Source of the DNA: Bacteroidaceae bacterium | GTDB lineage: Bacteria; Bacteroidota; Bacteroidia; Bacteroidales; Bacteroidaceae | Length of the DNA: 53,639 nt | Reading direction: 5' to 3' | Assembly: GCA_016284045.1 (NCBI GenBank) | Contig: JAEEOB010000237.1 | Location: forward strand, 1 to 53,639 | Shown: positions 27,742 through 37,935 of the stretch, piece after piece | How the letters are laid out: every line of letters begins with the position of its first letter | Position numbering within the stretch: the first letter of the stretch is position 1 | Program-made: the position numbers and the translations under genes | Notes under the pieces: generated by a model | The model's input: only the letters and a program-made list of their open reading frames with translations | Database searches by the model: none | What the model was told of the DNA's origin: nothing

Positions 27742-29097
27742 TCATTCCTCAAACCGTTTCCCCCAGCATTTCAGCATACGGTCGAGCATTTTTGCTTCCG
27801 ACGGTGTGTGGGGCTGTGGATGCCAGAAACGGGCATCTTTCGCCTCGTCAGGGAGAAACTGCATGTTGACGAAATGGTCGGGATAATCGTGGGCATACAG
27901 GTAACCGTCGTGGTAGCCAAGCTCTTTCATCAGTGAAGTGGGAGCGTTGCGCAACGGAAGCGGCACCTGAAGGTTGCCGGTCTGCCGCACGTATGCCAGT
28001 GCGCTGTCTATGGCAAGATACGATGAGTTGCTCTTGGGCGACGTGGCGAGATAGACAGTGGCCTCAGCGAGCGGGATGCGTCCTTCGGGCATTCCGATTT
28101 TCGACACTGCGTCGAAGCAGGCGTTGGCAAGCAGCAGGGCGTTGGGATTGGCGAGGCCGATATCTTCCGATGCACTGATAACCAGTCGCCTGGCAATGAA
28201 CAGCGGATCTTCACCTGCTGCTATCATCCGGGCGAGATAATAGATGGCTGCATCGGGGTCGCTTCCGCGGATTGACTTGATGAAGGCGGAAATCACGTCG
28301 TAATGCATCTCGCCGTCCTTGTCGTAGGCAAGCGGGTTCTGAAGCACCGACTCGTTCACCAGCTCGTCGGTGATGACCAGCTCTTCTTCGCTTTCCGTGT
28401 CTGTCGTATTATTGTCGGATGGGGAAGGGGAATCGCTGTCTGTGTTTGTCGCTATGTTTTGCTTTGTTGACGCAGCCTCAACCACGAGCTCCAGGATATT
28501 GAGCAGCTTGCGGGCATCGCCTCCGCTCAGGCGCAGCAGTGCGCCGGTCTCTTTCAGCGTGATGTGTTTTTTTTTCAGTTCCCTGTCGTGGGTGAGCGCA
28601 CGGTCGAGCAATGCCAGCAGGTCGTCTTTGTCGAGCGATTTCAGCACATACACCTGACAGCGGCTCAGCAGCGGACGTATCACCTCAAACGAGGGATTTT
28701 CAGTGGTGGCACCAATCAGCGTGACGATCCCTTTTTCCACGGCGCCCAACAGGGAGTCCTGCTGTGACTTGGAGAAACGGTGGATTTCATCGATAAACAG
28801 AATGGGGGTGCCTTTCGAAAACAGACCGCTGTTTGTCCGAGCCCGCTCAATCACCTCGCGAACGTCTTTCACGCCCGAAGTGACGGCACTCAGCGTATAG
28901 AAAGGCACTTCCAGCGTTTTGGCGATGATGTTGGCGAGCGTCGTCTTGCCCACGCCCGGAGGACCCCAGAGGATGAACGAAGAAATCCTTTTCTGTGCAA
29001 TCATCCGCTGAATCACCGCTCCCTCGCCTACAAGGTGACGCTGGCCGATATATTCATCAAGCGTCTGTGGACGCATCCGTTCTGCTAATGGTGCCAT
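27742..29097 (-). CDS. rarA: Replication-associated recombination protein A (AAA ATPase)
   Basis: A clamp-loader-like AAA+ ATPase acting at stalled replication forks. The N-terminus PLAERMRPQTLDEYIGQRHL is the family signature. Walker A is GPPGVGKTTL (45-54), Walker B ILFIDEIHRF with D103 and E104, and sensor 1 is GATTENPSFEV. The C-terminal helical domain has SGGDARKLLNILE and DVISAFIKSIRGSDPDAAIYYLARM. A Ser/Asp/Thr-rich linker (about 205-240) interrupts the usual spacing, which is tolerated in Bacteroidetes homologues. Probably monocistronic. Confidence 0.95.
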   Translation of the reverse strand: MAPLAERMRPQTLDEYIGQRHLVGEGAVIQRMIAQKRISSFILWGPPGVGKTTLANIIAKTLEVPFYTLSAVTSGVKDVREVIERARTNSGLFSKGTPILFIDEIHRFSKSQQDSLLGAVEKGIVTLIGATTENPSFEVIRPLLSRCQVYVLKSLDKDDLLALLDRALTHDRELKKKHITLKETGALLRLSGGDARKLLNILELVVEAASTKQNIATNTDSDSPSPSDNNTTDTESEEELVITDELVNESVLQNPLAYDKDGEMHYDVISAFIKSIRGSDPDAAIYYLARMIAAGEDPLFIARRLVISASEDIGLANPNALLLANACFDAVSKIGMPEGRIPLAEATVYLATSPKSNSSYLAIDSALAYVRQTGNLQVPLPLRNAPTSLMKELGYHDGYLYAHDYPDHFVNMQFLPDEAKDARFWHPQPHTPSEAKMLDRMLKCWGKRFEE

Positions 29098-29167
29098 TTT
29101 TTATTAATTGGGAGTAAAAATGGGAAATCATGCCTATTGCGAAACAGTTCTTATTTTTGAGCAAACA

Positions 29168-29202
29168 GGAGCTGACGTTTTCTTACGTCAGGCAGCAGAA
29201 AC
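29168..29202 (+). repeat. Partial copy of the structured intergenic element
   Basis: This 35-nt stretch is identical to 44244-44278 and contains a 7-bp stem (CTGACGT 29172-29178, ACGTCAG 29185-29191). The downstream hairpins of the full copy are absent. It lies between rarA and glnN, both on the other strand; the rest of the 176-bp gap shows nothing clear. Confidence 0.8.
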
Positions 29203-29273
29203 GATACTGAATCGCACAATAACAACACCCACAATATCAAACTCACTAACAACTAAAAACTATCAACTAAAAG

Positions 29274-31466
29274 CTAAATAATAAACAGCAGCTCCCTGTA
29301 TTTCGGTAGCGGCCACAGCTCGTCATCCACAATCTGCTCCAGTTTATCCACATGGTAGCGTATAGACTCCAGGAACGGAGCCACCAGGTCGTGGTAGGCG
29401 ATGGCTTTTTCGCGCTCCGACTCAATGCGGTTGGCTTCGCGTCGGGTGTCGATGAGCTTCGCCACGTTCTCCACGATGAACGACTCGTGCTCCGATATCT
29501 GCTCGATGATGTTAAGGTTGTTGGCTGATATTTTTGCGGCCTGTTCGGCAGGGAATATCTCTTTTAATTTGTGGACGTTATCTATCAGCACCGACTGGTA
29601 TTTAGTCACCACGGGGATGATATGGTTCATGCAGAGGTCGCCGAAGATGCGGGCCTCAATCTGGATTTTCTTCGTGTAGGTCTCCCATTTGATTTCGTTG
29701 CGGGCCTCAAGCTCAGTACGGGTCATCACGTTCGTGGTTTCAAACATCCTCACGGTGCGTTCGTCGAGATAGGTGTCTATCATCAGCGGACAGGAGGTCT
29801 CGCAGTCAAGCCCCCGACGGGCTGCCTCCGCTTTCCATTCGTCGCTGTAGCCGTTGCCGTCGAAGCGGACTGGTTTCGTGTAGCGGATGTCCTCCTTCAG
29901 GATTTTGATGATGGCTGCCTCTTTCTCTACGCCTTCGGCTATCTGTTTATCCACGCGCTCCTTGAAATTGATGAGCGCCTCTGCCACGGCGGAGTTCAGG
30001 GCCAGCATAGCGCTTGCGCAGTTTGCCTGTGAGCCGATGGCGCGGAACTCAAACCGGTTGCCGGTGAAGGCAAACGGACTGGTGCGGTTGCGGTCGGTGT
30101 TGTCGATGAGCAGGTGGGGAATCGACGGGATATCGAGGTTCAGCATGCTCTTGCCCTTCACCTTCAGGTTCTCCGTCTCATCCATCTGCTCCACGTGGTC
30201 GAGCAGGTCGCTCACGGTACGGCCGAGGAAAGATGAGATGATGGCGGGAGGTGCTTCATTCGCGCCTAAGCGATGGGCGTTGGTGGCGGAGATAATGGCG
30301 GCTTTGAGCAGACCGTTATGGTCATAAACGGCTTTCAGCGTCTCCACGATGAAGGTGACGAACCGCAGGTTGTCGAGCGGGGTCTTGCCGGGAGAGTGGA
30401 GTAGGATGCCGGTGTCGGTGCTCAGCGACCAGTTGTTGTGCTTGCCGCTTCCGTTGATGCCTTTGAACGGTTTCTCGTGGAGAAGGCAGCGGAAGCCGTG
30501 CTTGCGTGCCACACGTTTCATAATCGACATCATCAGCATGTTATGGTCAATGGCGAGGTTCATCTCCTCAAATATCGGTGCCAGCTCAAACTGGTTGGGG
30601 GCCACCTCGTTGTGACGGGTCTTGCAGGGGATGCCCAGTTCCAGTGCCTGAATCTCGATGTCGCGCATGAAATTCTCCACACGCTCAGGAATCGAGCCGA
30701 AATAATGATCGTCCATCTGCTGGTTTTTGGCTGAGTCATGTCCCATCAGCGTCCTGCCGGTCATTACAAGGTCGGGACGCGCGCTGAACAGCGACTCGTC
30801 AACCAGAAAATACTCCTGCTCCCAGCCCAGGTTGCTCACCACTTTCTTCACATCAGGATAGAAATATTGGCATACGGCTGTGGCGGCCTTGTCAACGGCG
30901 TTGAGCGATTTCTTCAGCGGCACTTTGTAGTCGAGTGCCTCACCGGTATAAGAGATAAACACGGTGGGAATCATCAGCGTGTCACCAATCACGAAAACGG
31001 GAGATGTGGGATCCCAGGCGGTGTAGCCGCGGGCCTCGAATGTGGATCGGATGCCGCCGTTGGGGAATGACGAGGCATCAGGCTCCTGCTGAACGAGCAG
31101 TTTGCCCTCGAACTCCTCAACCATACCGCCTTTCTGGTCGTGCTCCACGAAGCCGTCGTGCTTCTCTGCCGTGCCCTCAGTCAGTGGCTGAAACCAGTGG
31201 GTGTAATGGGTCACGCCAAGCTCCATAGCCCAGCGTTTCATTCCCTCTGCAACCGCATCGGCGATGGCGAGATCGAAATGTGCGCCGTTGTCGATTACAT
31301 CGCACATCTTTGCATACACCTTTGCCGGAAGATATTTGAACATCTTCTTCCGGTCGAACACATATTTCCCGAAATAGTCCGACGGACGCTCCTTAGGCAC
31401 GCTCACTTCCACCGGACGCTTCTTGAATGCGTCATCAACAACCTTAAACCTTAATCTAGATGCCAT
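29274..31466 (-). CDS. glnN: Glutamine synthetase type III
   Basis: Converts glutamate, ammonia and ATP to glutamine; main ammonium assimilation enzyme in many Bacteroidetes. The 730-residue length is that of the GSIII class. Family motifs: THYTHWFQPLTEGTAEKHDGF, WEQEYFLVDE (metal-binding Glu), KTRHNEVAPNQFELAPIFE, GINGSGKHNNWSLSTDTG and NRTSPFAFTGNRFEFRAIGS. The long C-terminal helical region is class-specific. It is transcribed from a consensus promoter at 31559-31590, divergent from the GH95 gene. Confidence 0.97.
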   Translation of the reverse strand: MASRLRFKVVDDAFKKRPVEVSVPKERPSDYFGKYVFDRKKMFKYLPAKVYAKMCDVIDNGAHFDLAIADAVAEGMKRWAMELGVTHYTHWFQPLTEGTAEKHDGFVEHDQKGGMVEEFEGKLLVQQEPDASSFPNGGIRSTFEARGYTAWDPTSPVFVIGDTLMIPTVFISYTGEALDYKVPLKKSLNAVDKAATAVCQYFYPDVKKVVSNLGWEQEYFLVDESLFSARPDLVMTGRTLMGHDSAKNQQMDDHYFGSIPERVENFMRDIEIQALELGIPCKTRHNEVAPNQFELAPIFEEMNLAIDHNMLMMSIMKRVARKHGFRCLLHEKPFKGINGSGKHNNWSLSTDTGILLHSPGKTPLDNLRFVTFIVETLKAVYDHNGLLKAAIISATNAHRLGANEAPPAIISSFLGRTVSDLLDHVEQMDETENLKVKGKSMLNLDIPSIPHLLIDNTDRNRTSPFAFTGNRFEFRAIGSQANCASAMLALNSAVAEALINFKERVDKQIAEGVEKEAAIIKILKEDIRYTKPVRFDGNGYSDEWKAEAARRGLDCETSCPLMIDTYLDERTVRMFETTNVMTRTELEARNEIKWETYTKKIQIEARIFGDLCMNHIIPVVTKYQSVLIDNVHKLKEIFPAEQAAKISANNLNIIEQISEHESFIVENVAKLIDTRREANRIESEREKAIAYHDLVAPFLESIRYHVDKLEQIVDDELWPLPKYRELLFII

Positions 31467-31558
31467 TATATTGTGAGTTTTAATCTTTAGCTTTTTTATT
31501 TTTGTTTTTTCTGTACTTTCCTGTACTTTCTTTGAAAGTAACTCTTACGTTTAATTTG

Positions 31559-31590
31559 CAAAGTTACGATTAAGCGAGCGAAAAAACAAA
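31559..31590 (-). promoter_or_regulatory. Promoter of glnN
   Basis: On the reverse strand TTTG (31587-31590), a 20-bp spacer and TAACTTTG (31559-31566) match the Bacteroidetes promoter consensus. The leader is about 85 nt. Confidence 0.72.
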
Positions 31591-31670
31591 TTTTTGAATA
31601 AAATCAGACTGTACTTTCCCAATTCTTCAAAAAAAATCGGTTTTTGGTCATGTATAAGCCGAAAAATGCT

Positions 31671-31678
31671 TAACTTTG
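31671..31678 (+). promoter_or_regulatory. -7 box upstream of the GH95 gene
   Basis: TAACTTTG fits the -7 consensus; a TTTTTGG run 24 bp upstream is farther than usual for -33. The 315-bp gap between glnN and the GH95 gene (31467-31781) otherwise holds only the divergent glnN promoter and A/T-rich sequence. Confidence 0.55.
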
Positions 31679-31781
31679 CGATATATCCGAATTTTGTGTT
31701 TCTGGTTTGATGAATTCAAAACCGCAATCCCTTTTGCCCGTATATATCCTTAACTTTTTTCCTTTACTCTATAATAAGTTT

Positions 31782-34415
31782 ATGAAACGAATACTGACTG
31801 TCTGCTGTGCCTTTTTCTGGGCACTATGTCTGTCCGCTCAGGACGACAACACCGAACGCCTTTGGTACAACAAGCCGGCTTCCATCTGGCTGGAGGCTCT
31901 TCCAATCGGTAACTCACATCTGGGGGCTATGGTCTATGGCGGAACTGTTAACCAGGAAATCCAACTCAACGAGGAGACTTTCTGGTCGGGCGGGCCGCAC
32001 AACAACAACAGCACCACGTCGCTGAATTATCTCCAGCAGGTGCGAAGCCTCATCTTCAATGGCAAGGAGCAGGAGGCTGAGAACCTGATAAACCAGCAGT
32101 TTGTGAAAGGACCTCATGGTATGCGATACCTCACGTTGGGCAGCCTGAAGATGAAATTCTCCGGCTTTCTTGCCGACTCAGTGAAGAACTATTACCGTGA
32201 ACTCGACCTGCAGACTGCGGTGGAGACGGAGACGTTCACAGCATCGGGATGCCACTACAAGCGCACCACTTTTGCCTCCATTCCCGACAAAATCATCGTG
32301 ATGCATTTTGAGTCCGACACCAAGCCATTGTCGTTCATTCTCAGTCATGAGTGTGAACTTTCATCATCCTATGCCGCAAAAGACAAGGTGGTGAGAGTGA
32401 CTGTCAACGGGGCAGACCATGAGGGTATCAGGGCTGCGCTCAAGGCGGAGTGTGCATACTTCGCCGAAAGCGACGGGACCGTGACGGCGTACGCTTCCGG
32501 CACTAAGCGGAACTTAGCCGTAAGGAATGCTTATAGCGCCACTCTCTATATATCGGCAGCGACTAATTACGTGAACTACCACGACGTGAGCGGCAACGCC
32601 ACTGCACGAAACAATGAATATCTCGACAACGCACGGCAATATTCATACGAGGAACTCCTCCAGCGGCATATCGAGGCGTACCAGAAGCAGTATAGCCGCG
32701 TGCATCTGGAACTGCCGTCCAACAGCAACAAGGAACTGCCCACAGATCAGCGGCTCAACAAGTTCACAAGCGGCGACATGGGCATGGTGGCGCTGATGTT
32801 CAACTACGGACGGTACCTCCTCATCTCATCGTCACAGCCGGGAGGACAGCCTGCAAATCTCCAGGGGGTATGGAACGACAAGATTTACGCGCCCTGGGAC
32901 AGCAAATACACCATCAACATCAACGCGGAGATGAACTACTGGCCAGCCGAGGTGTGCAACCTACAGGAAACCGCCGGTCCGATGTTCGACCTCATCAAGG
33001 ACCTGAGCGAGACGGGGGCGGTAACAGCCAGACAAATGTATGGCTGCAACGGCTGGATGGCGCACCATAACACTGACCTTTGGAGAATTGCAGGACCGGT
33101 GGACGGAGCTTTCTGGGGGATGTATCCCAACGGAGGGGCATGGATGGCGACGCATCTTTGGCAGCACTACCTCTTTACTGGCGACAAGGAATTTCTGGAA
33201 CAGTGGTACCCCGTCATCAAGGGCACTGCCGACTTCTATCTCGACTATATGCAGGTGCATCCCAAATACGGATGGCTTGTGGTGGTCCCTTCCGTCAGCC
33301 CCGAACAGGGACCGATGGGCAAGAGCACACCAATCACCGCAGGATGTACCATGGACAACCAGATTGCGTTCGATGCGCTGTCTAACACACTGCAGGCGGC
33401 ACAGATTCTGGGAAAGGACACCGAGTATCAGGAAAAGTTGAAAGCGGCTATCGACCAGCTGCCACCCATGCAGATTGGCAAGCACCGGCAGTTGCAGGAA
33501 TGGCTCATTGATGCCGACGACGCAAACAACAAACACCGCCATATTTCTCACCTCTATGGGCTTTATCCATCTAATCAAATAAGCTGTTACACGCATCCGG
33601 AACTGCTTGCGGCTGCCCGACAGACTCTCACCGAACGGGGTGACGAGGCGACGGGATGGAGCCTCGGGTGGAAAATATGCTTCTGGGCAAGGGCCCTCAA
33701 CGGAACCCATGCCTACACGATTCTGAGAAACATGCTCAAACTCCTGCCCTCGGAGGAAGCGGCAGACAATTATCCCGACGGACGCACTTTCCCTAACCTC
33801 TTTGATGCGCATCCTCCATTCCAAATCGACGGCAATTTCGGAGCTACAGCGGGAATTGCCGAGATGATGCTCCAAAGCCACGACGGAGCGGTGCATCTGC
33901 TCCCTGCAGTTCCCACATACTGGGGTACAGGCAGTGTGAGAGGGCTCAGGGCGAGAGGAGGGTTCGTAGTCGATATGAACTGGAGCGGCGCAAAACTTAT
34001 TAGCGCAACGATTCACTCCACTATCGGAGGACCGCTCCGCCTGCGTTCTTATGTCGAACTGAAAGGGGATGAACTGCGCCCGGCTGAGGGAGAATGTCCG
34101 AATCCGCTTTTTGCACCGGCGAAGGTGAAGGACCCGCTCGTCTCGAGTGCGCTTTCCACAGTGCCGAAGACCACGCTGAAAACAGTTTATGAATACGACA
34201 TCGACACAGAACCTGGCAAGGACTATCATGTGTGGCAGCCTGGCACTGCCATCGAACAGACTGTCAAGGATGACATCAGCCACAGTCCGGTAGTCACAAC
34301 CCTGTATTATGACCTGCAGGGACGAAGGGTCAGCAAAGACGTCAAAGGCATCATCATCGAAAAACGCCTCCATGCTGACTATTCCGTCACTACCAGCAAA
34401 ATCATCAACCGATAA
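31782..34415 (+). CDS. GH95 alpha-L-fucosidase-type enzyme with Por-tail-like C-terminus
   Basis: An exported inverting glycosidase, 877 residues from ATG 31782. I reject the ATG at 31707 because a signal peptide ([20 protein letters not shown]) begins at 31782. N-terminal beta domain motifs: [19 protein letters not shown] and [10 protein letters not shown]. The catalytic (alpha/alpha)6 barrel shows the NxN pair in [14 protein letters not shown] (N379, N381), Glu in SVSPEQGP (E508) and Asp in QIDGNFG (D683), the GH95 catalytic set. The end [19 protein letters not shown] resembles a Bacteroidetes C-terminal sorting-type tail. GH95 includes 1,2-alpha-fucosidases and some alpha-galactosidases, so the sugar is not certain. 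Confidence 0.88.
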   Translation: MKRILTVCCAFFWALCLSAQDDNTERLWYNKPASIWLEALPIGNSHLGAMVYGGTVNQEIQLNEETFWSGGPHNNNSTTSLNYLQQVRSLIFNGKEQEAENLINQQFVKGPHGMRYLTLGSLKMKFSGFLADSVKNYYRELDLQTAVETETFTASGCHYKRTTFASIPDKIIVMHFESDTKPLSFILSHECELSSSYAAKDKVVRVTVNGADHEGIRAALKAECAYFAESDGTVTAYASGTKRNLAVRNAYSATLYISAATNYVNYHDVSGNATARNNEYLDNARQYSYEELLQRHIEAYQKQYSRVHLELPSNSNKELPTDQRLNKFTSGDMGMVALMFNYGRYLLISSSQPGGQPANLQGVWNDKIYAPWDSKYTININAEMNYWPAEVCNLQETAGPMFDLIKDLSETGAVTARQMYGCNGWMAHHNTDLWRIAGPVDGAFWGMYPNGGAWMATHLWQHYLFTGDKEFLEQWYPVIKGTADFYLDYMQVHPKYGWLVVVPSVSPEQGPMGKSTPITAGCTMDNQIAFDALSNTLQAAQILGKDTEYQEKLKAAIDQLPPMQIGKHRQLQEWLIDADDANNKHRHISHLYGLYPSNQISCYTHPELLAAARQTLTERGDEATGWSLGWKICFWARALNGTHAYTILRNMLKLLPSEEAADNYPDGRTFPNLFDAHPPFQIDGNFGATAGIAEMMLQSHDGAVHLLPAVPTYWGTGSVRGLRARGGFVVDMNWSGAKLISATIHSTIGGPLRLRSYVELKGDELRPAEGECPNPLFAPAKVKDPLVSSALSTVPKTTLKTVYEYDIDTEPGKDYHVWQPGTAIEQTVKDDISHSPVVTTLYYDLQGRRVSKDVKGIIIEKRLHADYSVTTSKIINR

Positions 34416-34476
34416 TTGACAGGCGTTCAGATAATAAGCAGAATTCTCTGAAGCCCTTTTAAGTTCGACGATTGTT

Positions 34477-34510
34477 AAGTTTGTAGACTATTTAAGTTTG
34501 TAGACTATTT
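34477..34510. repeat. Perfect 17-bp tandem duplication
   Basis: AAGTTTGTAGACTATTT occurs twice in direct contact (34477-34493, 34494-34510) in the leader of the 5'-nucleotidase gene. Just upstream, 34447-34455 reads CTCTGAAGC, the same short block that precedes hairpin 1 of the structured element at 41361. Confidence 0.85.
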
Positions 34511-34572
34511 CAGAGTGATTGCTCCACTATTTTTTCATTTTGACACAACCTCCTCTTAAAAACTATAAAAAA

Positions 34573-36360
34573 ATGAACCGCTGTTTATTCCGTTATCCAT
34601 GTATTCTGACCGTTTTGCTTTTCTTGATGGTGGTCTCATCATGCTCACATAAGACGCTGCCACAGAAACATCCCAGTGTTGAGGCGGGTGAATACCGCTT
34701 GCCAATCATCGAAACATCTGATGTACACGGCAACATCGTGAATTCATCCACTGCCACAATCCACTACCGCCTTGCCTATATCGCCGACAAAGTGGCAGAT
34801 ATCCGCGGACGTGGTTCCGCGTACCGTAAAGACAGGCTGTTACTCCTTGATGGTGGTGACAGCTATCAGGGTACGACCGTGTCGAACCTTCAGAAGGGAA
34901 TGCCTGTCTATTTGGCTTTCGATAAGATGGACTATGATGCCGTGACCGTGGGGAACCATGAGTTCGACTGGGGACTCGAAAATATGTTTGATGATGATGC
35001 TACGCTCCATAAATATGTGGTGGATGGTGTTGAATATCCCAACGAGGTGCCTGTGGTGTGTGCTAACCTTTTTCAGAATGGCAAACGGTCAGAGAGGTCA
35101 AAAGACTATGTGATTGTGGAGAAAACAGCTACAAATGATAAAGGGGGTGAGATAAAGGTGAAAATTGGCGTTGTAGGATTTGCCATCGACTATTCATCAG
35201 ATATTCTCGCTGCTCAGTTTGCTGGAAAAGGCTATAAAATACAGGAGGATTACAACATTGCCAACAGCATTGCCAAAGAACTTGAATCCTCGGGAAAATG
35301 CGACGCAACCATCCTGTTGGCTCATGCGGCGGCTGACGAGACAGCGGAGCGGTTAGGCAAGGACAGCCCATTCGACCTTGTGCTGGGAGGTCATACCCAC
35401 GAGAACTTGTCGGGGGAGACTGCATGGGGTACACCTTATCTGGAATGCCAGTCCTACGCTCTTTCGTATGCCTGCTCTGAACTTCTCTTTAATGTGGATA
35501 AAAACGGAGTGGTGACGTTCTCCAAAGTCAGCAAACTTGAGACTGTTGATGTTGATAAGGAACGTGACACACATGCTGAGGACGGGGAAAACGCAGACGA
35601 TCTTGACAACACAGTCCTTGAGTTTTCCGACCGCTCCCTTGCTGCCGTGCGTCCGCAGTTGGAAACTGTCATCGGCTATATTGATGTGGATGCCACGAAC
35701 AACTACCCAGACACCACACTATCCATTCCTGGAAGCGAAGGCAGAACCTGTGTGATGGGCAACTGGATGTGTGACATCATAAGAAGAATTGGCAAGGCAG
35801 AAATCGGTTTCGTCAATGCGGGCGGTATCAGGGTTTCTTATCCGCTCAACGGAGCCGACAAGATGGACATCACTGTAGCTAACATTTATGAGATATTCCC
35901 GTTCGACAACCTTGTCTATGTCTATGAGATTACTTACGACGACCTCCTGCGTGTGTTCAATTATGCCATGACTGCCGATGGAAAGACTATCGTGTCGGCG
36001 GTGACGGGAATTGACTGTTTTTTCAAGTGTCAGAAAAAAGAAAAAGGTAAAAAGATTTATGCTGTGAAATCGCTTGTGAAGGACGGCACCACCATTTTTG
36101 AAGATGGAGTATGGACGGACGGTTGGCAGAACCGCACGGTATCTGTGGCGATTCAGGTCTATATGGCAACTACCGACCGTGTCGATAACCGCACACAGAT
36201 GCACAACCCCTTTGTGGAGTGGAACAACACCAGCCGACTGAAGGCAAACGACCAGATAGACAACGAACAGGCGATTCGAGTGCTCAAAGAGGAAGCTGCC
36301 CAAACTGGCGGACACCTCATCATCGACACAACTTCCCATTTTATCTTTGTAAATGAGTGA
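34573..36360 (+). CDS. 5'-nucleotidase / 2',3'-cyclic phosphodiesterase family lipoprotein (UshA-like)
   Basis: An exported metallophosphatase that releases phosphate and nucleosides from nucleotides. From ATG 34573 (595 residues) a lipoprotein signal ends in VVSSC, so the product is probably membrane-anchored. Metallophosphoesterase motifs: ETSDVHGN, LDGGDSYQGT, VTVGNHEFDWG, LLAHAA and LGGHTHE. The C-terminal 5'-nucleotidase domain has MGNWMCDIIRRIG and FVNAGGIRVSYP. An alternative ATG 18 codons upstream would bury the lipobox and is rejected. It has its own promoterless-looking leader with a 17-bp duplication. Confidence 0.9.
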   Translation: MNRCLFRYPCILTVLLFLMVVSSCSHKTLPQKHPSVEAGEYRLPIIETSDVHGNIVNSSTATIHYRLAYIADKVADIRGRGSAYRKDRLLLLDGGDSYQGTTVSNLQKGMPVYLAFDKMDYDAVTVGNHEFDWGLENMFDDDATLHKYVVDGVEYPNEVPVVCANLFQNGKRSERSKDYVIVEKTATNDKGGEIKVKIGVVGFAIDYSSDILAAQFAGKGYKIQEDYNIANSIAKELESSGKCDATILLAHAAADETAERLGKDSPFDLVLGGHTHENLSGETAWGTPYLECQSYALSYACSELLFNVDKNGVVTFSKVSKLETVDVDKERDTHAEDGENADDLDNTVLEFSDRSLAAVRPQLETVIGYIDVDATNNYPDTTLSIPGSEGRTCVMGNWMCDIIRRIGKAEIGFVNAGGIRVSYPLNGADKMDITVANIYEIFPFDNLVYVYEITYDDLLRVFNYAMTADGKTIVSAVTGIDCFFKCQKKEKGKKIYAVKSLVKDGTTIFEDGVWTDGWQNRTVSVAIQVYMATTDRVDNRTQMHNPFVEWNNTSRLKANDQIDNEQAIRVLKEEAAQTGGHLIIDTTSHFIFVNE

Positions 36361-36404
36361 CCCCCGAATCTTAAAAAGCCTGTCAAAAAAATGCTTTTCC
36401 AAAA

Positions 36405-36451
36405 AAAACACCCCCGCCTGTGCCATATAAACGCACAAACGGGGGTGTTTT
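36405..36451. terminator. Bidirectional terminator
   Basis: AAAACACCCCCG (36405-36416) pairs with CGGGGGTGTTTT (36440-36451); an inner TGTGC/GCACA stem lies in the loop. It sits between convergent genes (5'-nucleotidase and antiporter) with A/T on both outer arms. Confidence 0.9.
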
Positions 36452-36465
36452 CTCGTCTTCTCGCC

Positions 36466-37773
36466 TTACAAAAACAGCAGTTGCACGATAATGAACACCG
36501 GCAACAGGATGATAAGCGAGAAGCGGATCATATAGCCGAAGAACGAAGGCATTTTCACGCCCGTCTGCTCAGCTATGCTCTTCACCATGAAGTTCGGACC
36601 GTTCCCGATATAGGTCATCGCGCCAAAGAACACGGCTCCCATGCAGATGGCGCGCATCAGTATCTCGCTGACTCCAGCCACTGCGGCTCCGGCGGCGGGT
36701 AGGGTGGAGGCTGTCGTATGGAACACCATCGCGGTAGGAGCGTTATCGAGGAAGGCGGACAATGATCCGGTGGCATAGACAAACTGCCAAGGCTCTGTCA
36801 CAGGTATCGGGTTCTGACGAAGATACATCAGGGCTGGGGTCATCGTGGCGAAGATGCCTACGAACACGCATGCCACCTCCAGAATCGGGGTCCATGAGAA
36901 CTCGTTGTCCTTACGCACTTCTCGTTTCGTGGTAACGACAGACAGGATGATAATCACGATGAACACCCATTCGCGAAGCAGTTTCAGATACCATGGCGCA
37001 TCGTGCTCACCCATCGCCGGGATATAGGTGGAGTTGATGAACATCGTGCTGGCTATCACGCAGAGCAGCCAGAAGATGTTAATCAGACCGCGGGCAGTCA
37101 CTTTCACCTGCTCGCGTGCATCGGCGGAAAGCAGATGCCAGGGCTCCTTACGGTAATAATAAGAGTCTATCAGCCAGTAGAGCCCTAAAAGCAGCACGCC
37201 TGTCACTGCCCATTCGGGCACCAGATTCTGCATGAACCATCCGAATGGAACACCCTTCTGAAACAGCAGGAACAGGGGCGGATCGCCAAGTGGGGTGAGC
37301 AGACCGCCACAGTTTGCCACGATGGCGATGAAGAACATCACCGTGTGGGTTTTATACTTGCGCTGGCTGATGGTCTGGAGCAACAGGCGGATAAGCAGCA
37401 TCGCAGCACCGGTGGTTCCCATAAACGAGGCAAGCAACCAGCCCAGCCCCATTATCATCGTGTTGGTGGTGGGGGTCGCACGCATGTCACCCTTGATGCA
37501 GATGCCACCTGTAGTCGTGAACAGCGCCATCAGAAGCAGGATGAAAGGGATGTAATCGTAAATCATCTGATGCTCCAGCTCGCCAGACATACCGTTCACG
37601 CATAGCCATATACCTACAGGTATGCCCAGAAGAAGCGACACATAAAGCTTATGCTTGTTCTCCTCCCACCATTCGCCCGCCTTGGTCAGAGGCAGGATGG
37701 CTATGCACAGCAGCTGAAGCACAAAAGGAATCAGCATCCACGACGGTATCTGCGTGGTAATTGAATGTTCCAT
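36466..37773 (-). CDS. Sodium:proton antiporter (NhaD / citrate-transporter-like family)
   Basis: A 435-residue polytopic inner-membrane protein with about 11-13 hydrophobic segments. Signature parts are IVANCGGLLTPLGDPPLFLLFQKGVPF, TTGGICIKGDMRATPTTNT and FLGTTGAAMLL-like (SFMGTTGAAMLLIR), and LDNAPTAMVFH near the end, all typical of NhaD-type or ion-transporter superfamily antiporters in Bacteroidetes. It probably exchanges Na+ for H+. Convergent with the upstream nucleotidase gene across a shared terminator. Confidence 0.85.
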   Translation of the reverse strand: MEHSITTQIPSWMLIPFVLQLLCIAILPLTKAGEWWEENKHKLYVSLLLGIPVGIWLCVNGMSGELEHQMIYDYIPFILLLMALFTTTGGICIKGDMRATPTTNTMIMGLGWLLASFMGTTGAAMLLIRLLLQTISQRKYKTHTVMFFIAIVANCGGLLTPLGDPPLFLLFQKGVPFGWFMQNLVPEWAVTGVLLLGLYWLIDSYYYRKEPWHLLSADAREQVKVTARGLINIFWLLCVIASTMFINSTYIPAMGEHDAPWYLKLLREWVFIVIIILSVVTTKREVRKDNEFSWTPILEVACVFVGIFATMTPALMYLRQNPIPVTEPWQFVYATGSLSAFLDNAPTAMVFHTTASTLPAAGAAVAGVSEILMRAICMGAVFFGAMTYIGNGPNFMVKSIAEQTGVKMPSFFGYMIRFSLIILLPVFIIVQLLFL

Positions 37774-37842
37774 ATAGAATATTAGTTTTTATATGATTTG
37801 TTCACATTGCTCGTCTTCTCGTCTTCTCATGTTATCAATCTG

Positions 37843-37850
37843 CAAAATTA
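37843..37850 (-). promoter_or_regulatory. -7 box upstream of the antiporter gene
   Basis: On the reverse strand TAATTTTG followed by C fits TAnnTTTG, about 70 bp before the antiporter start. Confidence 0.45.
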
Positions 37851-37885
37851 CAAAATATTTTTCACAAACATTCACTTCTTTCGAT

Positions 37886-37921
37886 AAAAAAACTTCCATA
37901 CTGCGGGTATGGAAGTTTTTT
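37886..37921 (-). terminator. Terminator after the GH43 gene
   Basis: A near-perfect palindrome (AAAAACTTCCATAC / GTATGGAAGTTTTT) with a 5-nt loop lies 15 bp past the GH43 stop; it gives a T-run on either strand. Confidence 0.85.
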
Positions 37922-37935
37922 CCATTCTTCATTTT

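Noticed and set aside
32961-34373. 470-codon reverse frame inside the GH95 gene
   Set aside because: The forward frame carries the full GH95 catalytic set; the reverse frame is a by-product of codon bias.
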